From: JBPEWY01 sp965224095
GTDB taxonomy: Bacteria; Bacteroidota; Bacteroidia; Flavobacteriales; Flavobacteriaceae
DNA: 64,000 nucleotides
Reading direction: 5' to 3'
Assembly: GCA_965224095.1 (NCBI GenBank)
Contig: OZ245039.1
Location: 2,542,001-2,606,000 of the forward strand
Positions 1 through 7,661 of this stretch are shown here, piece by piece (positions within the stretch are counted from its first letter, which is position 1; each line of letters opens with the position of its first letter). A program made the translations under genes and the position numbers. The notes under the pieces were generated by a model, which worked only from the letters and a program-made list of their open reading frames with translations, did not search any database and was not told the DNA's origin.

Positions 1-73
1 AAAGAGTTTCGGTTGGTTTGTACTTATCATGGCTGTTTATATTCTTTACAAAGAATTTTCCAACCATTCCTGA
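1..73 (+). CDS. C-terminal tail of a membrane protein, probably TauE/SafE sulfite exporter family (partial)
   Basis: The frame starting at base 2 is open into the window and stops at 71-73. It gives a 23-residue tail of one hydrophobic segment (FVLIMAVYIL) followed by a short charged end. A closing GWF-hydrophobic helix is common at the C-terminus of TauE/SafE-like anion exporters, and the sulfur genes downstream fit that reading. With only 23 residues visible, the family call is an inference. Confidence 0.45.
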   Translation, partial: KSFGWFVLIMAVYILYKEFSNHS

Positions 74-98
74 CAGCAACGTGGCATGGTATGTTAAT

Positions 99-112
99 GT
101 AACATTAGTAAC
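99..112. promoter_or_regulatory. Candidate Crp/Fnr-type operator, copy 1
   Basis: GTAAC-N4-GTAAC, one base away from the perfect GTAAC-N4-GTTAC palindrome found at 1647 and 3475. Its last base lies 23 bases before the first base of the TATCTTTA box at 135, exactly as in the other two copies. Its centre therefore falls about 29.5 bases upstream of that box, or near -41.5 of the expected transcription start. Confidence 0.55.
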
Positions 113-134
113 ATTCAAAAACCCGTAACCGGAG

Positions 135-142
135 TATCTTTA
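135..142 (+). promoter_or_regulatory. TAnnTTTG-like -7 box for the first MBL-rhodanese gene
   Basis: TATCTTTA matches the Bacteroidota -7 consensus TAnnTTTG except at the last base. It lies 25 bases upstream of the ATG at 167. The weak match fits a promoter that needs the upstream operator. Confidence 0.5.
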
Positions 143-166
143 CGTGAATTAAACAATGACTTTGTT

Positions 167-1579
167 ATGAAGATAGAACAAATTTATACCGGATGCCTCG
201 CACATGCCGCTTACTATATAGAAAGTAACGGAGAGGCTGCAATATTTGATCCGCTCAGAGAAGTACAACCCTATTTAAACCGGGCTGAAAAAGACAATGC
301 TACTATAAAATATGTATTTGAAACCCATTTCCATGCCGATTTTGTAAGTGGCCATCTGGACCTTCGGAAGAAGGCAGGAGCACGGATCGTCTTTGGCCCG
401 ACCGCCAAACCCGGATATGAAGCCATCATTGCCGAAGACAATCAGGTTTTTGAAGTGGGTAATTACAAGGTGAAGGTAATTCATACTCCCGGACATACTA
501 TGGAGAGTACTACCTATTTACTGATTGATGAAAACGGAAATGAACACGGAATCATTACCGGCGATACTTTATTTATTGGCGATGTGGGTCGTCCGGATCT
601 GGCACAGCACGTAATTGCCGATCTGACCGAAGAAAAACTCGCGGGTCATTTATTCGATTCCCTGAGAAATAAGATCATGCCACTCCCCGATCATTTAATT
701 GTGTATCCAAATCACGGAGCCGGATCTGCCTGTGGAAAGAAAATGAGCGATGAAACTACGGATACCCTGGGGCATCAAAAGAAAGTAAATTACGCCTTAA
801 GACCGGATATGACCCGGGAAGAATTTATTAAAGAATTACTTACCGGACTTACTACCCCTCCGGGGTACTTTCCTCAAAACGTATTGATGAATATCAAAGG
901 TTATGAAAGCTTTGATGAGGTGAGAAAAAAAGCTAGTAAACCCTTATCGGCCGAAGCTTTTGAAGTGGCTGCAAACGAAACGGATGCACTTATGCTTGAT
1001 ACGCGTGATGCCGAAGCGTTTGCAAAGGGTTTTGTTCCAAATAGTATTAATATTGGACTGGATGGAAGTTTCGCACCCTGGGTAGGAGAAATGATCCCGA
1101 GTGTGGAACAGCAAATTTTACTGATTACCGAACCGGGGAAAGAAGAGGAAACCATTACGCGACTTTCCAGGGTGGGATATGACCACGTAATTGGCTACCT
1201 GGAAGAAGGATTTGAAGGATGGAAAGCAGCGGGGAAAGAATATGAAAAGATTGAACGGATAACGGCTCATGAGTTTGAAAAATTATATAAGGCGGATCCG
1301 CCGGTTTTCGATGTGCGCAGGAAAAGTGAATTTGATTCCCAGCATGTTATTAACGTGGTGAACGTTCCTCTAAATGAAATAAACAATCACCTGGCTTTGT
1401 TCCCTAAGGAAGAGCCATTTATCCTCTATTGTGCTGGGGGTTACCGCAGTATGATTGCAGCATCCATTCTCAAGGCAAGAGGATGGCATAGTGTGACCGA
1501 TGTGATAGGCGGATTCAAAAGTATTGCCGAAACCAAGGTTGATATATCGCAATACCAGGAGCCTACCACCATGTTGTAA
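167..1579 (+). CDS. MBL-fold metallohydrolase with two rhodanese domains (persulfide dioxygenase-like)
   Basis: A 470-residue cytoplasmic protein, no signal peptide. The N-terminal half is a metallo-beta-lactamase fold with metal-ligand motif THFHADF (H54, H56, D58), a TPGHT loop and GDTLFIGDVGRPDL, as in the ETHE1/persulfide dioxygenase branch that oxidises glutathione or protein persulfides to sulfite. The fourth ligand position is F rather than the usual H, followed by VSGH. The C-terminal half holds two rhodanese modules: the first (about 255-350) has no catalytic cysteine, while the second has the active loop CAGGYRS with Cys422. It is followed by a strong terminator and by a paralogue, and SQR is nearby. 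Role in sulfide detoxification is inferred from family and context; the exact substrate is not shown by sequence. Confidence 0.85.
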   Translation: MKIEQIYTGCLAHAAYYIESNGEAAIFDPLREVQPYLNRAEKDNATIKYVFETHFHADFVSGHLDLRKKAGARIVFGPTAKPGYEAIIAEDNQVFEVGNYKVKVIHTPGHTMESTTYLLIDENGNEHGIITGDTLFIGDVGRPDLAQHVIADLTEEKLAGHLFDSLRNKIMPLPDHLIVYPNHGAGSACGKKMSDETTDTLGHQKKVNYALRPDMTREEFIKELLTGLTTPPGYFPQNVLMNIKGYESFDEVRKKASKPLSAEAFEVAANETDALMLDTRDAEAFAKGFVPNSINIGLDGSFAPWVGEMIPSVEQQILLITEPGKEEETITRLSRVGYDHVIGYLEEGFEGWKAAGKEYEKIERITAHEFEKLYKADPPVFDVRRKSEFDSQHVINVVNVPLNEINNHLALFPKEEPFILYCAGGYRSMIAASILKARGWHSVTDVIGGFKSIAETKVDISQYQEPTTML

Positions 1580-1596
1580 GCATTAGTAGTTTTCTG

Positions 1597-1627
1597 AAAA
1601 ACCCTGCCAACCCGGCAGGGTTTTTTT
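1597..1627 (+). terminator. Rho-independent terminator after the first MBL-rhodanese gene
   Basis: Stem CCCTGCC / GGCAGGG with a short loop, preceded by A residues and followed by seven T. It ends the first unit before the operator and promoter of the second. Confidence 0.85.
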
Positions 1628-1646
1628 ATTGCCAACGGAAGTATCT

Positions 1647-1660
1647 GTAACTCAGGTTAC
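1647..1660. promoter_or_regulatory. Candidate Crp/Fnr-type operator, copy 2
   Basis: Perfect palindrome GTAAC-TCAG-GTTAC. Its last base lies 23 bases before the first base of the TATTTTTG box at 1683, the same spacing as copies 1 and 3. Confidence 0.6.
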
Positions 1661-1682
1661 TGCAAAAGCGTTTAAAATATCC

Positions 1683-1690
1683 TATTTTTG
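1683..1690 (+). promoter_or_regulatory. TAnnTTTG -7 box for the second MBL-rhodanese gene
   Basis: TATTTTTG is an exact match to the Bacteroidota -7 consensus. It lies 30 bases upstream of the chosen start at 1720. Confidence 0.6.
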
Positions 1691-1719
1691 CTGAAATTTA
1701 AATGAAATTACAGAAGGAG

Positions 1720-3132
1720 ATGAATATTGAGCAAATTTACACCGGTTGCCTGGCCCAGGGAGCTTACTATATAGAAAGCGCAGGAGAAGTGGCTATTATA
1801 GATCCCCTGAGGGAAGTACAGCCGTATTTAGATCGAGCCAAAAAAGATAAAGCGACCATTAAATATATATTTGAAACGCATTTCCATGCCGATTTTGTGA
1901 GTGGACACCTAACCCTTTCCAGAGAAACGGGTGCCCCGATTGTTTATGGCCCTATGGCGAACCCATCCTTTGAAGCGGTAATAGCTACCGACAGACAGGA
2001 ATTTAAACTGGGTGATATAACCATTATAGCCTTACACACTCCGGGCCATACCATGGAGAGTACTACTTATTTATTGCGGGATGCATCGGGGAAAGATCAT
2101 GCCATTTTTAGTGGCGATACGCTGTTTCTAGGGGATGTGGGTCGTCCGGATCTGGCACAAAAAGCGGCAGATATGACCCAGGAAGAATTAGCCGGGATTT
2201 TATTTGACAGCTTACGCGAAAAAATCATCCCCCTGGCCGATGATATTATTGTATATCCTGCTCATGGAGCCGGATCGGCCTGCGGGAAGAATATGATGAA
2301 AGAAACCGTGGATACACTGGGCAATCAGAAAAAAATGAACTATGCGTTGCGAGCTGATATGACGCGGGAAGAGTTCATTAAAGAAGTAACCGATGGCCTA
2401 TTGCCTCCACCCCAGTATTTTCCGCTGAATGTAAAATTGAATAAAGAAGGCTATGAGGATATTAACGAGGTATTGGAACGCGGCACCAGGGCATTAAACC
2501 CATCGGCATTTGAAACCCTCGCCAATGAAACAGGGGCTGTAGTACTGGATGTCCGGCATCAGTCCGATTTTATACAAGGCCATATTCCGCGTTCCGTATT
2601 TATTGGTTTAGACGGGAGTTTTGCGCCCTGGGTAGGCGCTCTTGTTCGCGATGTGGTACAACCTATCTTACTGGTGGCACCGGAAGGCAGAGAAAAAGAG
2701 GCCGTTACCCGCCTTTCCCGGGTGGGGTTTGACAATACCCTGGGATTCCTGCAGGGAGGATTTGAAGCCTGGAGGCAGGAAGGAATGGAAACAGATAGCC
2801 TTACTTCTATTTCGGCAGAAGAACTTAAGAACAGAATGAACCAGGCAAGCCTCCCCATCTTTGATGTCCGTAAAGAAGGAGAGTATATTGCATCACATAT
2901 AAAGGATGTACATTTTACGCCACTGGATTATCTGAACGATCACTTAAGCGAATTCCCGAAAGATCATACTTTTTATGTGCACTGTGCCGGCGGATACCGA
3001 TCGGTAATTGCAGCATCCATTCTTAAAAGCCGCGGATTTCACAACCTGGTAGATATAGCCGGAGGATTTAAAGCAATAACGGAAGCAGGGATTGAAGTAA
3101 CCGACGAGGTATGCCCTTCTACCTTAAAATAA
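1720..3132 (+). CDS. MBL-fold metallohydrolase with two rhodanese domains, tandem paralogue
   Basis: Paralogue of the preceding gene with the same layout: MBL domain with THFHADF and TPGHT, a first rhodanese module without catalytic cysteine, and a second with loop CAGGYRS. The frame is open from an ATG at 1702, but the ATG at 1720 gives MNIEQIYTG, aligned with MKIEQIYTG of the first copy, and puts the catalytic cysteine at residue 422 in both proteins. The upstream ATG is therefore probably not used. The gene has its own operator and promoter, and the thioredoxin gene follows after 44 bases, so the two are likely cotranscribed. The copies have diverged clearly across the whole length, so the duplication is not recent. 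Confidence 0.85.
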   Translation: MNIEQIYTGCLAQGAYYIESAGEVAIIDPLREVQPYLDRAKKDKATIKYIFETHFHADFVSGHLTLSRETGAPIVYGPMANPSFEAVIATDRQEFKLGDITIIALHTPGHTMESTTYLLRDASGKDHAIFSGDTLFLGDVGRPDLAQKAADMTQEELAGILFDSLREKIIPLADDIIVYPAHGAGSACGKNMMKETVDTLGNQKKMNYALRADMTREEFIKEVTDGLLPPPQYFPLNVKLNKEGYEDINEVLERGTRALNPSAFETLANETGAVVLDVRHQSDFIQGHIPRSVFIGLDGSFAPWVGALVRDVVQPILLVAPEGREKEAVTRLSRVGFDNTLGFLQGGFEAWRQEGMETDSLTSISAEELKNRMNQASLPIFDVRKEGEYIASHIKDVHFTPLDYLNDHLSEFPKDHTFYVHCAGGYRSVIAASILKSRGFHNLVDIAGGFKAITEAGIEVTDEVCPSTLK

Positions 3133-3176
3133 TAGGGGATTATACAGGAGATATTCCCAAATGAATTAGACAACCC

Positions 3177-3473
3177 ATGAGTAGCTTTTCAGAAATAATA
3201 AATAAACCCATTCCCGTATTGGTCGATTTCTTTGCCGAATGGTGCGGGCCCTGTAAAATGATGAGCCCGGTGCTTAAAGAGGTGAAATCAGAAATGGGAG
3301 ATACGGTTTCCATTATTAAAATTGATGTGGATAAAAACCGGCAATTGGCCGAGAAGTTTCAGGTACGTGGCGTGCCTACACTAGTGCTTTTTAAAAATGG
3401 AAAGCAAGTATGGCGCCAGTCGGGCGTACAGCAAAAACCGGAACTAATCAGCCTGATTAAAAAGCACAGCTAG
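3177..3473 (+). CDS. Thioredoxin
   Basis: A 98-residue single-domain thioredoxin with active site WCGPC at residues 22-26 and the cis-proline segment RGVPTLVLF. No signal peptide, so cytoplasmic. Placed between the MBL-rhodanese protein and SQR, it is a natural acceptor or reductant for persulfide sulfur carried by rhodanese domains; that pairing is inferred from position. Only two bases separate its stop codon from the third operator. Confidence 0.9.
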   Translation: MSSFSEIINKPIPVLVDFFAEWCGPCKMMSPVLKEVKSEMGDTVSIIKIDVDKNRQLAEKFQVRGVPTLVLFKNGKQVWRQSGVQQKPELISLIKKHS

Positions 3474-3474
3474 T

Positions 3475-3488
3475 GTAACAAAGGTTAC
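3475..3488. promoter_or_regulatory. Candidate Crp/Fnr-type operator, copy 3
   Basis: Perfect palindrome GTAAC-AAAG-GTTAC directly after the thioredoxin stop codon. Its last base lies 23 bases before the first base of the TATCTTTA box at 3511, identical spacing to the other two copies. Confidence 0.6.
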
Positions 3489-3510
3489 GAATAAATTCGC
3501 GTTATAGGGG

Positions 3511-3518
3511 TATCTTTA
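3511..3518 (+). promoter_or_regulatory. TAnnTTTG-like -7 box for the SQR gene
   Basis: TATCTTTA, the same variant as in front of the first MBL-rhodanese gene, 20 bases upstream of the SQR start. Confidence 0.5.
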
Positions 3519-3538
3519 TAGATAGAAAACCTAATAAC

Positions 3539-4801
3539 ATGAAATCACATTATCAAATACTTATTATCGGAGGTGGTACCGCCGGAATAATGACCGCCGC
3601 ACAACTCCTCAAAAAGGAGAAATTACTGGATATAGCTATTGTTGAACCTGCCGACTGGCATTTCTATCAGGCCGCATGGACTTTGGTCGGTGCCGGAACC
3701 TATAGTTTTGAAAAGACCCGTCGTCCGATGGCTTCGGTAATCCCGGCCGGTGTAACCTGGATTAAAGATCACGCTACACGGTTAAACCCGGAGAAGAATG
3801 CTATTTCTACAAAAAACACAGGTGAACTCACTTATGATTATCTGGTGGTAGCCCCTGGTTTGATCATGGATACTTCTTTAATTGAAGGACTTACGGAAGC
3901 TCTGGATAAAGGAGTGGTTTGCAGTAATTATACCGACCCGGAACACACCTGGAATGTAATTAAGAATTTTAAGGGAGGAAATGCAGTTTTCACACAACCC
4001 GCTACACCTATTAAATGTGGGGGTGCTCCGCAGAAAATAGCATACCTGGCAGCAGATTATTTCAGGAAGAATGGATTAGATAAAAAAACCAATGTGGTAT
4101 TTGCTACACCGGGATCGGTGATTTTTGGAATAAAACCTATCCGCCAAACACTCAACAAAGTTTTACATCGCTATGACATACATTTCAAACCTTTTTACGC
4201 ACCCTTTAAAATAGATGCGGAAAAACAAATTATTTACTTTAAGAATACTGCAAAAGATGAGAACGAATGTATGATCACCGAAGATAACGATCTGGGGGAA
4301 CATATGGTGGGAGATACGGTTATAGAAATGCCATTTGATATGCTACACCTGGCCCCTCCGCAAACCGCTCCGAAATTTGTAAAAGAATCTACCCTTGTTA
4401 ATGATTCAGGCTGGTTAGATGTGGATAAACACAGTTTACAGCATTTGAAACACCAAAATATTTTCGGACTGGGTGATGTGGCCGGACTTCCTACCGCCAA
4501 AACCGGTGCGGCCGTTAGAAAACAAGTACCGGTAGTGGTAGACAACGTTCTTAAGTTGATCAACTCAAATAAGAAAGGAGATATGGCGTATAATGGCTAT
4601 TCATCCTGCCCGCTGGTTACCGGATATGGAAAAATGGTATTGGCAGAATTTGATTACGATGGGAATTTTACTCCGGACCCCAAACTCAAACAAATGCTTA
4701 TTTCCGATAGTTCGAAAGAGCACTGGAGACTTTGGGTCCTTAAAAAATATATGCTTCCCTATTTGTACTGGAATAAAATGCTAAAAGGGAAAAAGGTATA
4801 A
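3539..4801 (+). CDS. sqr: Sulfide:quinone oxidoreductase
   Basis: A 420-residue FAD flavoprotein of the SQR family, which oxidises sulfide at the membrane surface and passes electrons to quinone. The N-terminal Rossmann motif is GGGTAGI. Three cysteines fall at the positions expected for SQR: Cys128 (VVCSNYTD), Cys160 (PIKCGGAPQKI) and Cys357 (SSCPLVTGYGK). The second FAD segment, FGLGDVAGLPTAKTGAA, is near residues 310-325. The C-terminus has hydrophobic and aromatic residues suited to membrane attachment. It is preceded by the shared operator and followed after 17 bases by the DUF2202 gene. Together with the upstream genes it forms a sulfide-to-sulfite route. Confidence 0.9.
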   Translation: MKSHYQILIIGGGTAGIMTAAQLLKKEKLLDIAIVEPADWHFYQAAWTLVGAGTYSFEKTRRPMASVIPAGVTWIKDHATRLNPEKNAISTKNTGELTYDYLVVAPGLIMDTSLIEGLTEALDKGVVCSNYTDPEHTWNVIKNFKGGNAVFTQPATPIKCGGAPQKIAYLAADYFRKNGLDKKTNVVFATPGSVIFGIKPIRQTLNKVLHRYDIHFKPFYAPFKIDAEKQIIYFKNTAKDENECMITEDNDLGEHMVGDTVIEMPFDMLHLAPPQTAPKFVKESTLVNDSGWLDVDKHSLQHLKHQNIFGLGDVAGLPTAKTGAAVRKQVPVVVDNVLKLINSNKKGDMAYNGYSSCPLVTGYGKMVLAEFDYDGNFTPDPKLKQMLISDSSKEHWRLWVLKKYMLPYLYWNKMLKGKKV

Positions 4802-4818
4802 CTTAAAATAATCAGATC

Positions 4819-5337
4819 ATGAAAAAAGCACATCGCATAAGGATATTCACACTACTTCTTGTTTTTGTGGGGTTTGCAGGTGTTTCACAAGGCATCCGTG
4901 ATGCGGAAGTTAAACAAATGATCTACTTATTGGAAGAAGAAAAAATGGCTCACGACGTATACGCATATTTCGAAGAAATATGGACGTTACGCATTTTTAG
5001 TCATATCAGGCAAAGCGAACAACGTCATATGGAGCAAATGGAAAATCTCCTGGCTCTGCATAAGGCAAGATATAAACTCAGTAATAGCAGGGGTGTATTT
5101 TACGATGCGGCATTGCAGGAACTATACGACAACCTGACGGAAAGAGGCGAACAATCCATAAAGGAAGCATTACACGTTGGAAAACTCATTGAGGAAACCG
5201 ATATCCGGGACCTGGAAAAGGCTATGGAAAATACGACAGACGTATATTCGAAGGAGGTTTATCAAAATTTATTAAGAGCTTCTCAAAATCACCTGAAAGC
5301 ATTTAACAGGCAATTGCAAAGAGAGCATAGTTTCTAA
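4819..5337 (+). CDS. DUF2202 ferritin-like secreted protein
   Basis: A 172-residue protein with an N-terminal signal peptide, so periplasmic. The mature part is helical with LLEEEKMAHDVY and SEQRHMEQM, the EE/H pattern of the DUF2202 ferritin-like family, which could bind a diiron centre through these Glu and His residues. Its biochemical role is not established. It follows SQR closely and precedes a terminator, so it is probably the last gene of the SQR transcript. Confidence 0.75.
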   Translation: MKKAHRIRIFTLLLVFVGFAGVSQGIRDAEVKQMIYLLEEEKMAHDVYAYFEEIWTLRIFSHIRQSEQRHMEQMENLLALHKARYKLSNSRGVFYDAALQELYDNLTERGEQSIKEALHVGKLIEETDIRDLEKAMENTTDVYSKEVYQNLLRASQNHLKAFNRQLQREHSF

Positions 5338-5358
5338 AGAATTGTTTTGTTATTACAT

Positions 5359-5387
5359 AAAAAAGCGATCCGCGGATCGCTTTTTTT
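5359..5387 (+). terminator. Rho-independent terminator
   Basis: Perfect palindrome AAGCGATCCGCGGATCGCTT flanked by A and T runs. It closes the sulfur block ahead of the tRNA gene. Confidence 0.85.
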
Positions 5388-5426
5388 ACGCCGGGTGTTT
5401 TTGTATTTTCGCATTCTCAAAAAACA

Positions 5427-5498
5427 GGCCCCGTAGTTCAAGGGATAGAATAGAAGTTTCCTAAACTTTAGATCCAGGTTCGAGTCCTGGCGGGGCCT
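5427..5498 (+). tRNA. tRNA-Arg(CCT)
   Basis: A cloverleaf can be drawn by eye: acceptor GGCCCCG (5427-5433) with CGGGGCC (5491-5497), D stem GTTC/GAAT, anticodon stem GAAGT/ACTTT around loop TTCCTAA (anticodon CCT, decodes AGG), T stem CCAGG/CCTGG around TTCGAGT, discriminator T. CCA is not encoded. An integrase-bearing island begins about 100 bases downstream, a common arrangement for tRNA-proximal integration. Confidence 0.92.
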
Positions 5499-5600
5499 CT
5501 TGCTATGTGTCAAAATCATTTAAACTAACTGAAAATCAATTAGTTACAAAATTTTGGTAATTTTTGAATTCATTTGATATTTAATAAAAACAGACCTTTA

Positions 5601-5620
5601 GGTGTGCAATTCGGTGCGCA
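5601..5620. repeat. Left copy of a 20-bp island-flanking repeat, candidate att core
   Basis: GGTGTGCAATTCGGTGCGCA, identical to 13890-13909. With the next base it forms an imperfect inverted repeat, GTGTGC and GCGCAC around an 8-base spacer. This is the layout of a tyrosine-recombinase core site: two binding arms flanking a 6-8 base crossover region. It lies 86 bases upstream of the integrase frame. Confidence 0.55.
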
Positions 5621-5705
5621 CTTTTTAAGAATTCGTAAAAAGAAAGTCTGTTGTGTGTTAAAATATTTTCTCCCCTGTTTTTAACGATCTGAATGTTTGA
5701 AATTC

Positions 5706-6959
5706 ATGTATAACCAAACATTAGGAACGATGAAAACTACTTTTTCAGTATTGTTTTATTTACGAAATGGTCGTTTAGACAAAAACGGTAGAGCTACCGT
5801 GTATTTGCGAATCACGGTAAACGGAGTACGGGCAGAACTTACCACGCAACGCAAGATCAAACCAGAGCATTGGAATAGTCATAAAGGAAGGGCTTATGGC
5901 TCCTCTGTTAAAGTCAGGGAACTAAATCGGTTTTTGGAAGAGTTGCAATACAAGGTATATTCAATTCAGGCCAAATACACTTCCAAAAAGAAACCTTATA
6001 CAGCAGCATTGATTAAATCCAAGCTAATGGGTAAGGACAAAAAGAAATCCAAAATGCTAATAGCACTTTACAAAGAGCATAACGAAGAACTGGCGGGCAG
6101 AGTAGGGAAGGATTACGCACTAAAAACTTATTCGCGTCATAAGCGCACCGAAAGGCATTTAAAAGAGTTTATAGCAAAAGAATACGGAAGGGCTGATATT
6201 CCCCTTAAAAAAATAGATTTGCTCTTTATACAACGCTTTGAACACTATTTACGGGTAGGAAAGTTTGGAGCACAAAACAATAGAACCAAATATGTGACCA
6301 ATTTTAAAAAGATCATCCGTTTGGCCTTTGCACACGGATGGGTTTCCAAAAACCCATTTTATTACTGGAAAGCCGAATGGAAACCCGTTAGCCGCGAAGC
6401 TCTTACCCAAAGAGAACTACAACTCATTATGGGAGTAAGATTTGATGAAAAACGTTTGGAACAGGTACAGGATGTTTTTGTATTTAGTTGTTTTACTGGT
6501 CTGGCCTATGTAGATGTAGAGAAACTCACGCAAGACAATATTGTAATGGGCATTAACGGGGAACGATGGATAAAAGCAAAGAGAGCAAAGACCGAAAGTA
6601 CTTTTACTATCCCATTACTTCCGAAGGCTGAACAGCTTTTGGAAAAATACAGAAGGTGGAGAGAACAAAACAATACCATAAAGTGCCTACCGGTGATCAG
6701 TAACCAGAAAACCAATTTATACCTAAAGGAAATCGCAGAGCATTGCGGAATCCAAAAACGACTGACCTTTCATTTAGCACGACATACTTTTGCTACTACG
6801 GTTACCCTGGCAAATGGAGTACCCATAGAATCGGTGAGTAAAATGTTAGGGCACCGTTCTTTAAAAACTACGCAGATCTATGCCAAAGTAGTAGATCATA
6901 AACTTAGAGAGGATATGAGAAAGGTACGAGATAAATATGCCGACGGAACTTTTAATTAA
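5706..6959 (+). CDS. Tyrosine-type site-specific recombinase (integrase)
   Basis: About 417 residues. The N-terminal arm-binding part (FYLRNGRLDKNGRATVYLRI) and SAM-like core-binding part are typical of Bacteroidetes integrases. The catalytic domain shows LTFHLARHTFA (His-x-x-Arg), MLGHRSLKTTQIYAKV (His and nucleophilic Tyr) and, at the usual first-arginine position, TGLAYVDVEKL without the Arg, as in IntDOT-like enzymes. The frame opens at a TTG at 5697; ATG at 5706 and 5730 are alternatives, and 5730 (MKTTFSVLFYL) matches the common family start. It is the first gene of the island downstream of tRNA-Arg and the likely agent of its integration. Confidence 0.9.
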   Translation: MYNQTLGTMKTTFSVLFYLRNGRLDKNGRATVYLRITVNGVRAELTTQRKIKPEHWNSHKGRAYGSSVKVRELNRFLEELQYKVYSIQAKYTSKKKPYTAALIKSKLMGKDKKKSKMLIALYKEHNEELAGRVGKDYALKTYSRHKRTERHLKEFIAKEYGRADIPLKKIDLLFIQRFEHYLRVGKFGAQNNRTKYVTNFKKIIRLAFAHGWVSKNPFYYWKAEWKPVSREALTQRELQLIMGVRFDEKRLEQVQDVFVFSCFTGLAYVDVEKLTQDNIVMGINGERWIKAKRAKTESTFTIPLLPKAEQLLEKYRRWREQNNTIKCLPVISNQKTNLYLKEIAEHCGIQKRLTFHLARHTFATTVTLANGVPIESVSKMLGHRSLKTTQIYAKVVDHKLREDMRKVRDKYADGTFN

Positions 6960-7090
6960 TTCCCTGGATTTCTCTTCAAACACTCATTTTTCTGGTTAAT
7001 AATTATTACACAGATTTATAATAATCTGCCGGATTTCCGGTATTTCGAAAAACTACCCCTTTTTGGGTGGTTTGGCGGAATAGCAAGAGG

Positions 7091-7113
7091 ATAACACGCG
7101 CATCGCGTGTTAT
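7091..7113. repeat. Perfect 10-bp inverted repeat
   Basis: ATAACACGCG and CGCGTGTTAT around a 3-base loop. A smaller relative, ATAACGC/GCGTTAT, lies at 7361-7377. Both share the ATAAC...CGCG theme, so they look like REP-style palindromes. There is no T run after either, so they are not simple terminators. Confidence 0.6.
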
Positions 7114-7260
7114 GGATTATAACCACCTAATTTTCAGTTGTTTATATGTTAATGGAATTTAATCATTGTGTCAATTTTACAGCAAAACCTTTGGAAAGCC
7201 CTATAAACACTGGAAAAATTTACAGTAAACACATAAGTTTTAATTGAAAAACAGTAAAAT

Positions 7261-7298
7261 AAAGCCTCAAAATAAGTTCATAAATTTTGAGGCTTTTT
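7261..7298. terminator. Rho-independent terminator, possibly bidirectional
   Basis: AAAGCCTCAAAAT pairs with ATTTTGAGGCTTT around a 10-base loop, with A-rich sequence on the left and five T on the right. It lies about 300 bases after the integrase stop codon. Confidence 0.7.
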
Positions 7299-7661
7299 AC
7301 ACCATTTTGAAATAGTAGTTGTTCATAGCAAGACGTACTTTATGGATTGTCGGACTGGAAATAACGCGGAGCGTTATTCTATTTCGACGATCATCAAAAT
7401 CCCATTCCGTTATTATTTATATCTCTTTTTCATGGTCTAAAATGAAATATAAATATCTATATCTCATTTTTTGGACAAAAAGTGAAATAAAGATTTTTTT
7501 TAGAATGTTTAAAGGCCTTCAAAACATAAAAGCGAATTCTAAGACTTCTCCAAATATTTTTTTAGAACAAATCTTTACCAAAAAGTTATCTCCGATTTTT
7601 CCCTGAGCTTTTTAGGGCTCGGAAAAATCAGGATAACTTACACCCAATAACATATTGCCCG

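Larger units (their letters stand above)
6960..7590. other. Non-coding stretch of the island between integrase and IS110 element
   Basis: No convincing gene. It holds a G-rich tract near 7060, a perfect hairpin at 7091-7113, a terminator-like hairpin at 7261-7298, and a second small hairpin, ATAACGC-GGA-GCGTTAT, at 7361-7377. A 95-codon open frame at 7319-7606 has low-complexity composition and runs across the predicted IS end, so it is not called. Confidence 0.6.

Noticed and set aside
7319..7606. 95-codon open frame between integrase and IS110
   Set aside because: Low-complexity composition, crosses the predicted IS end, no start context.
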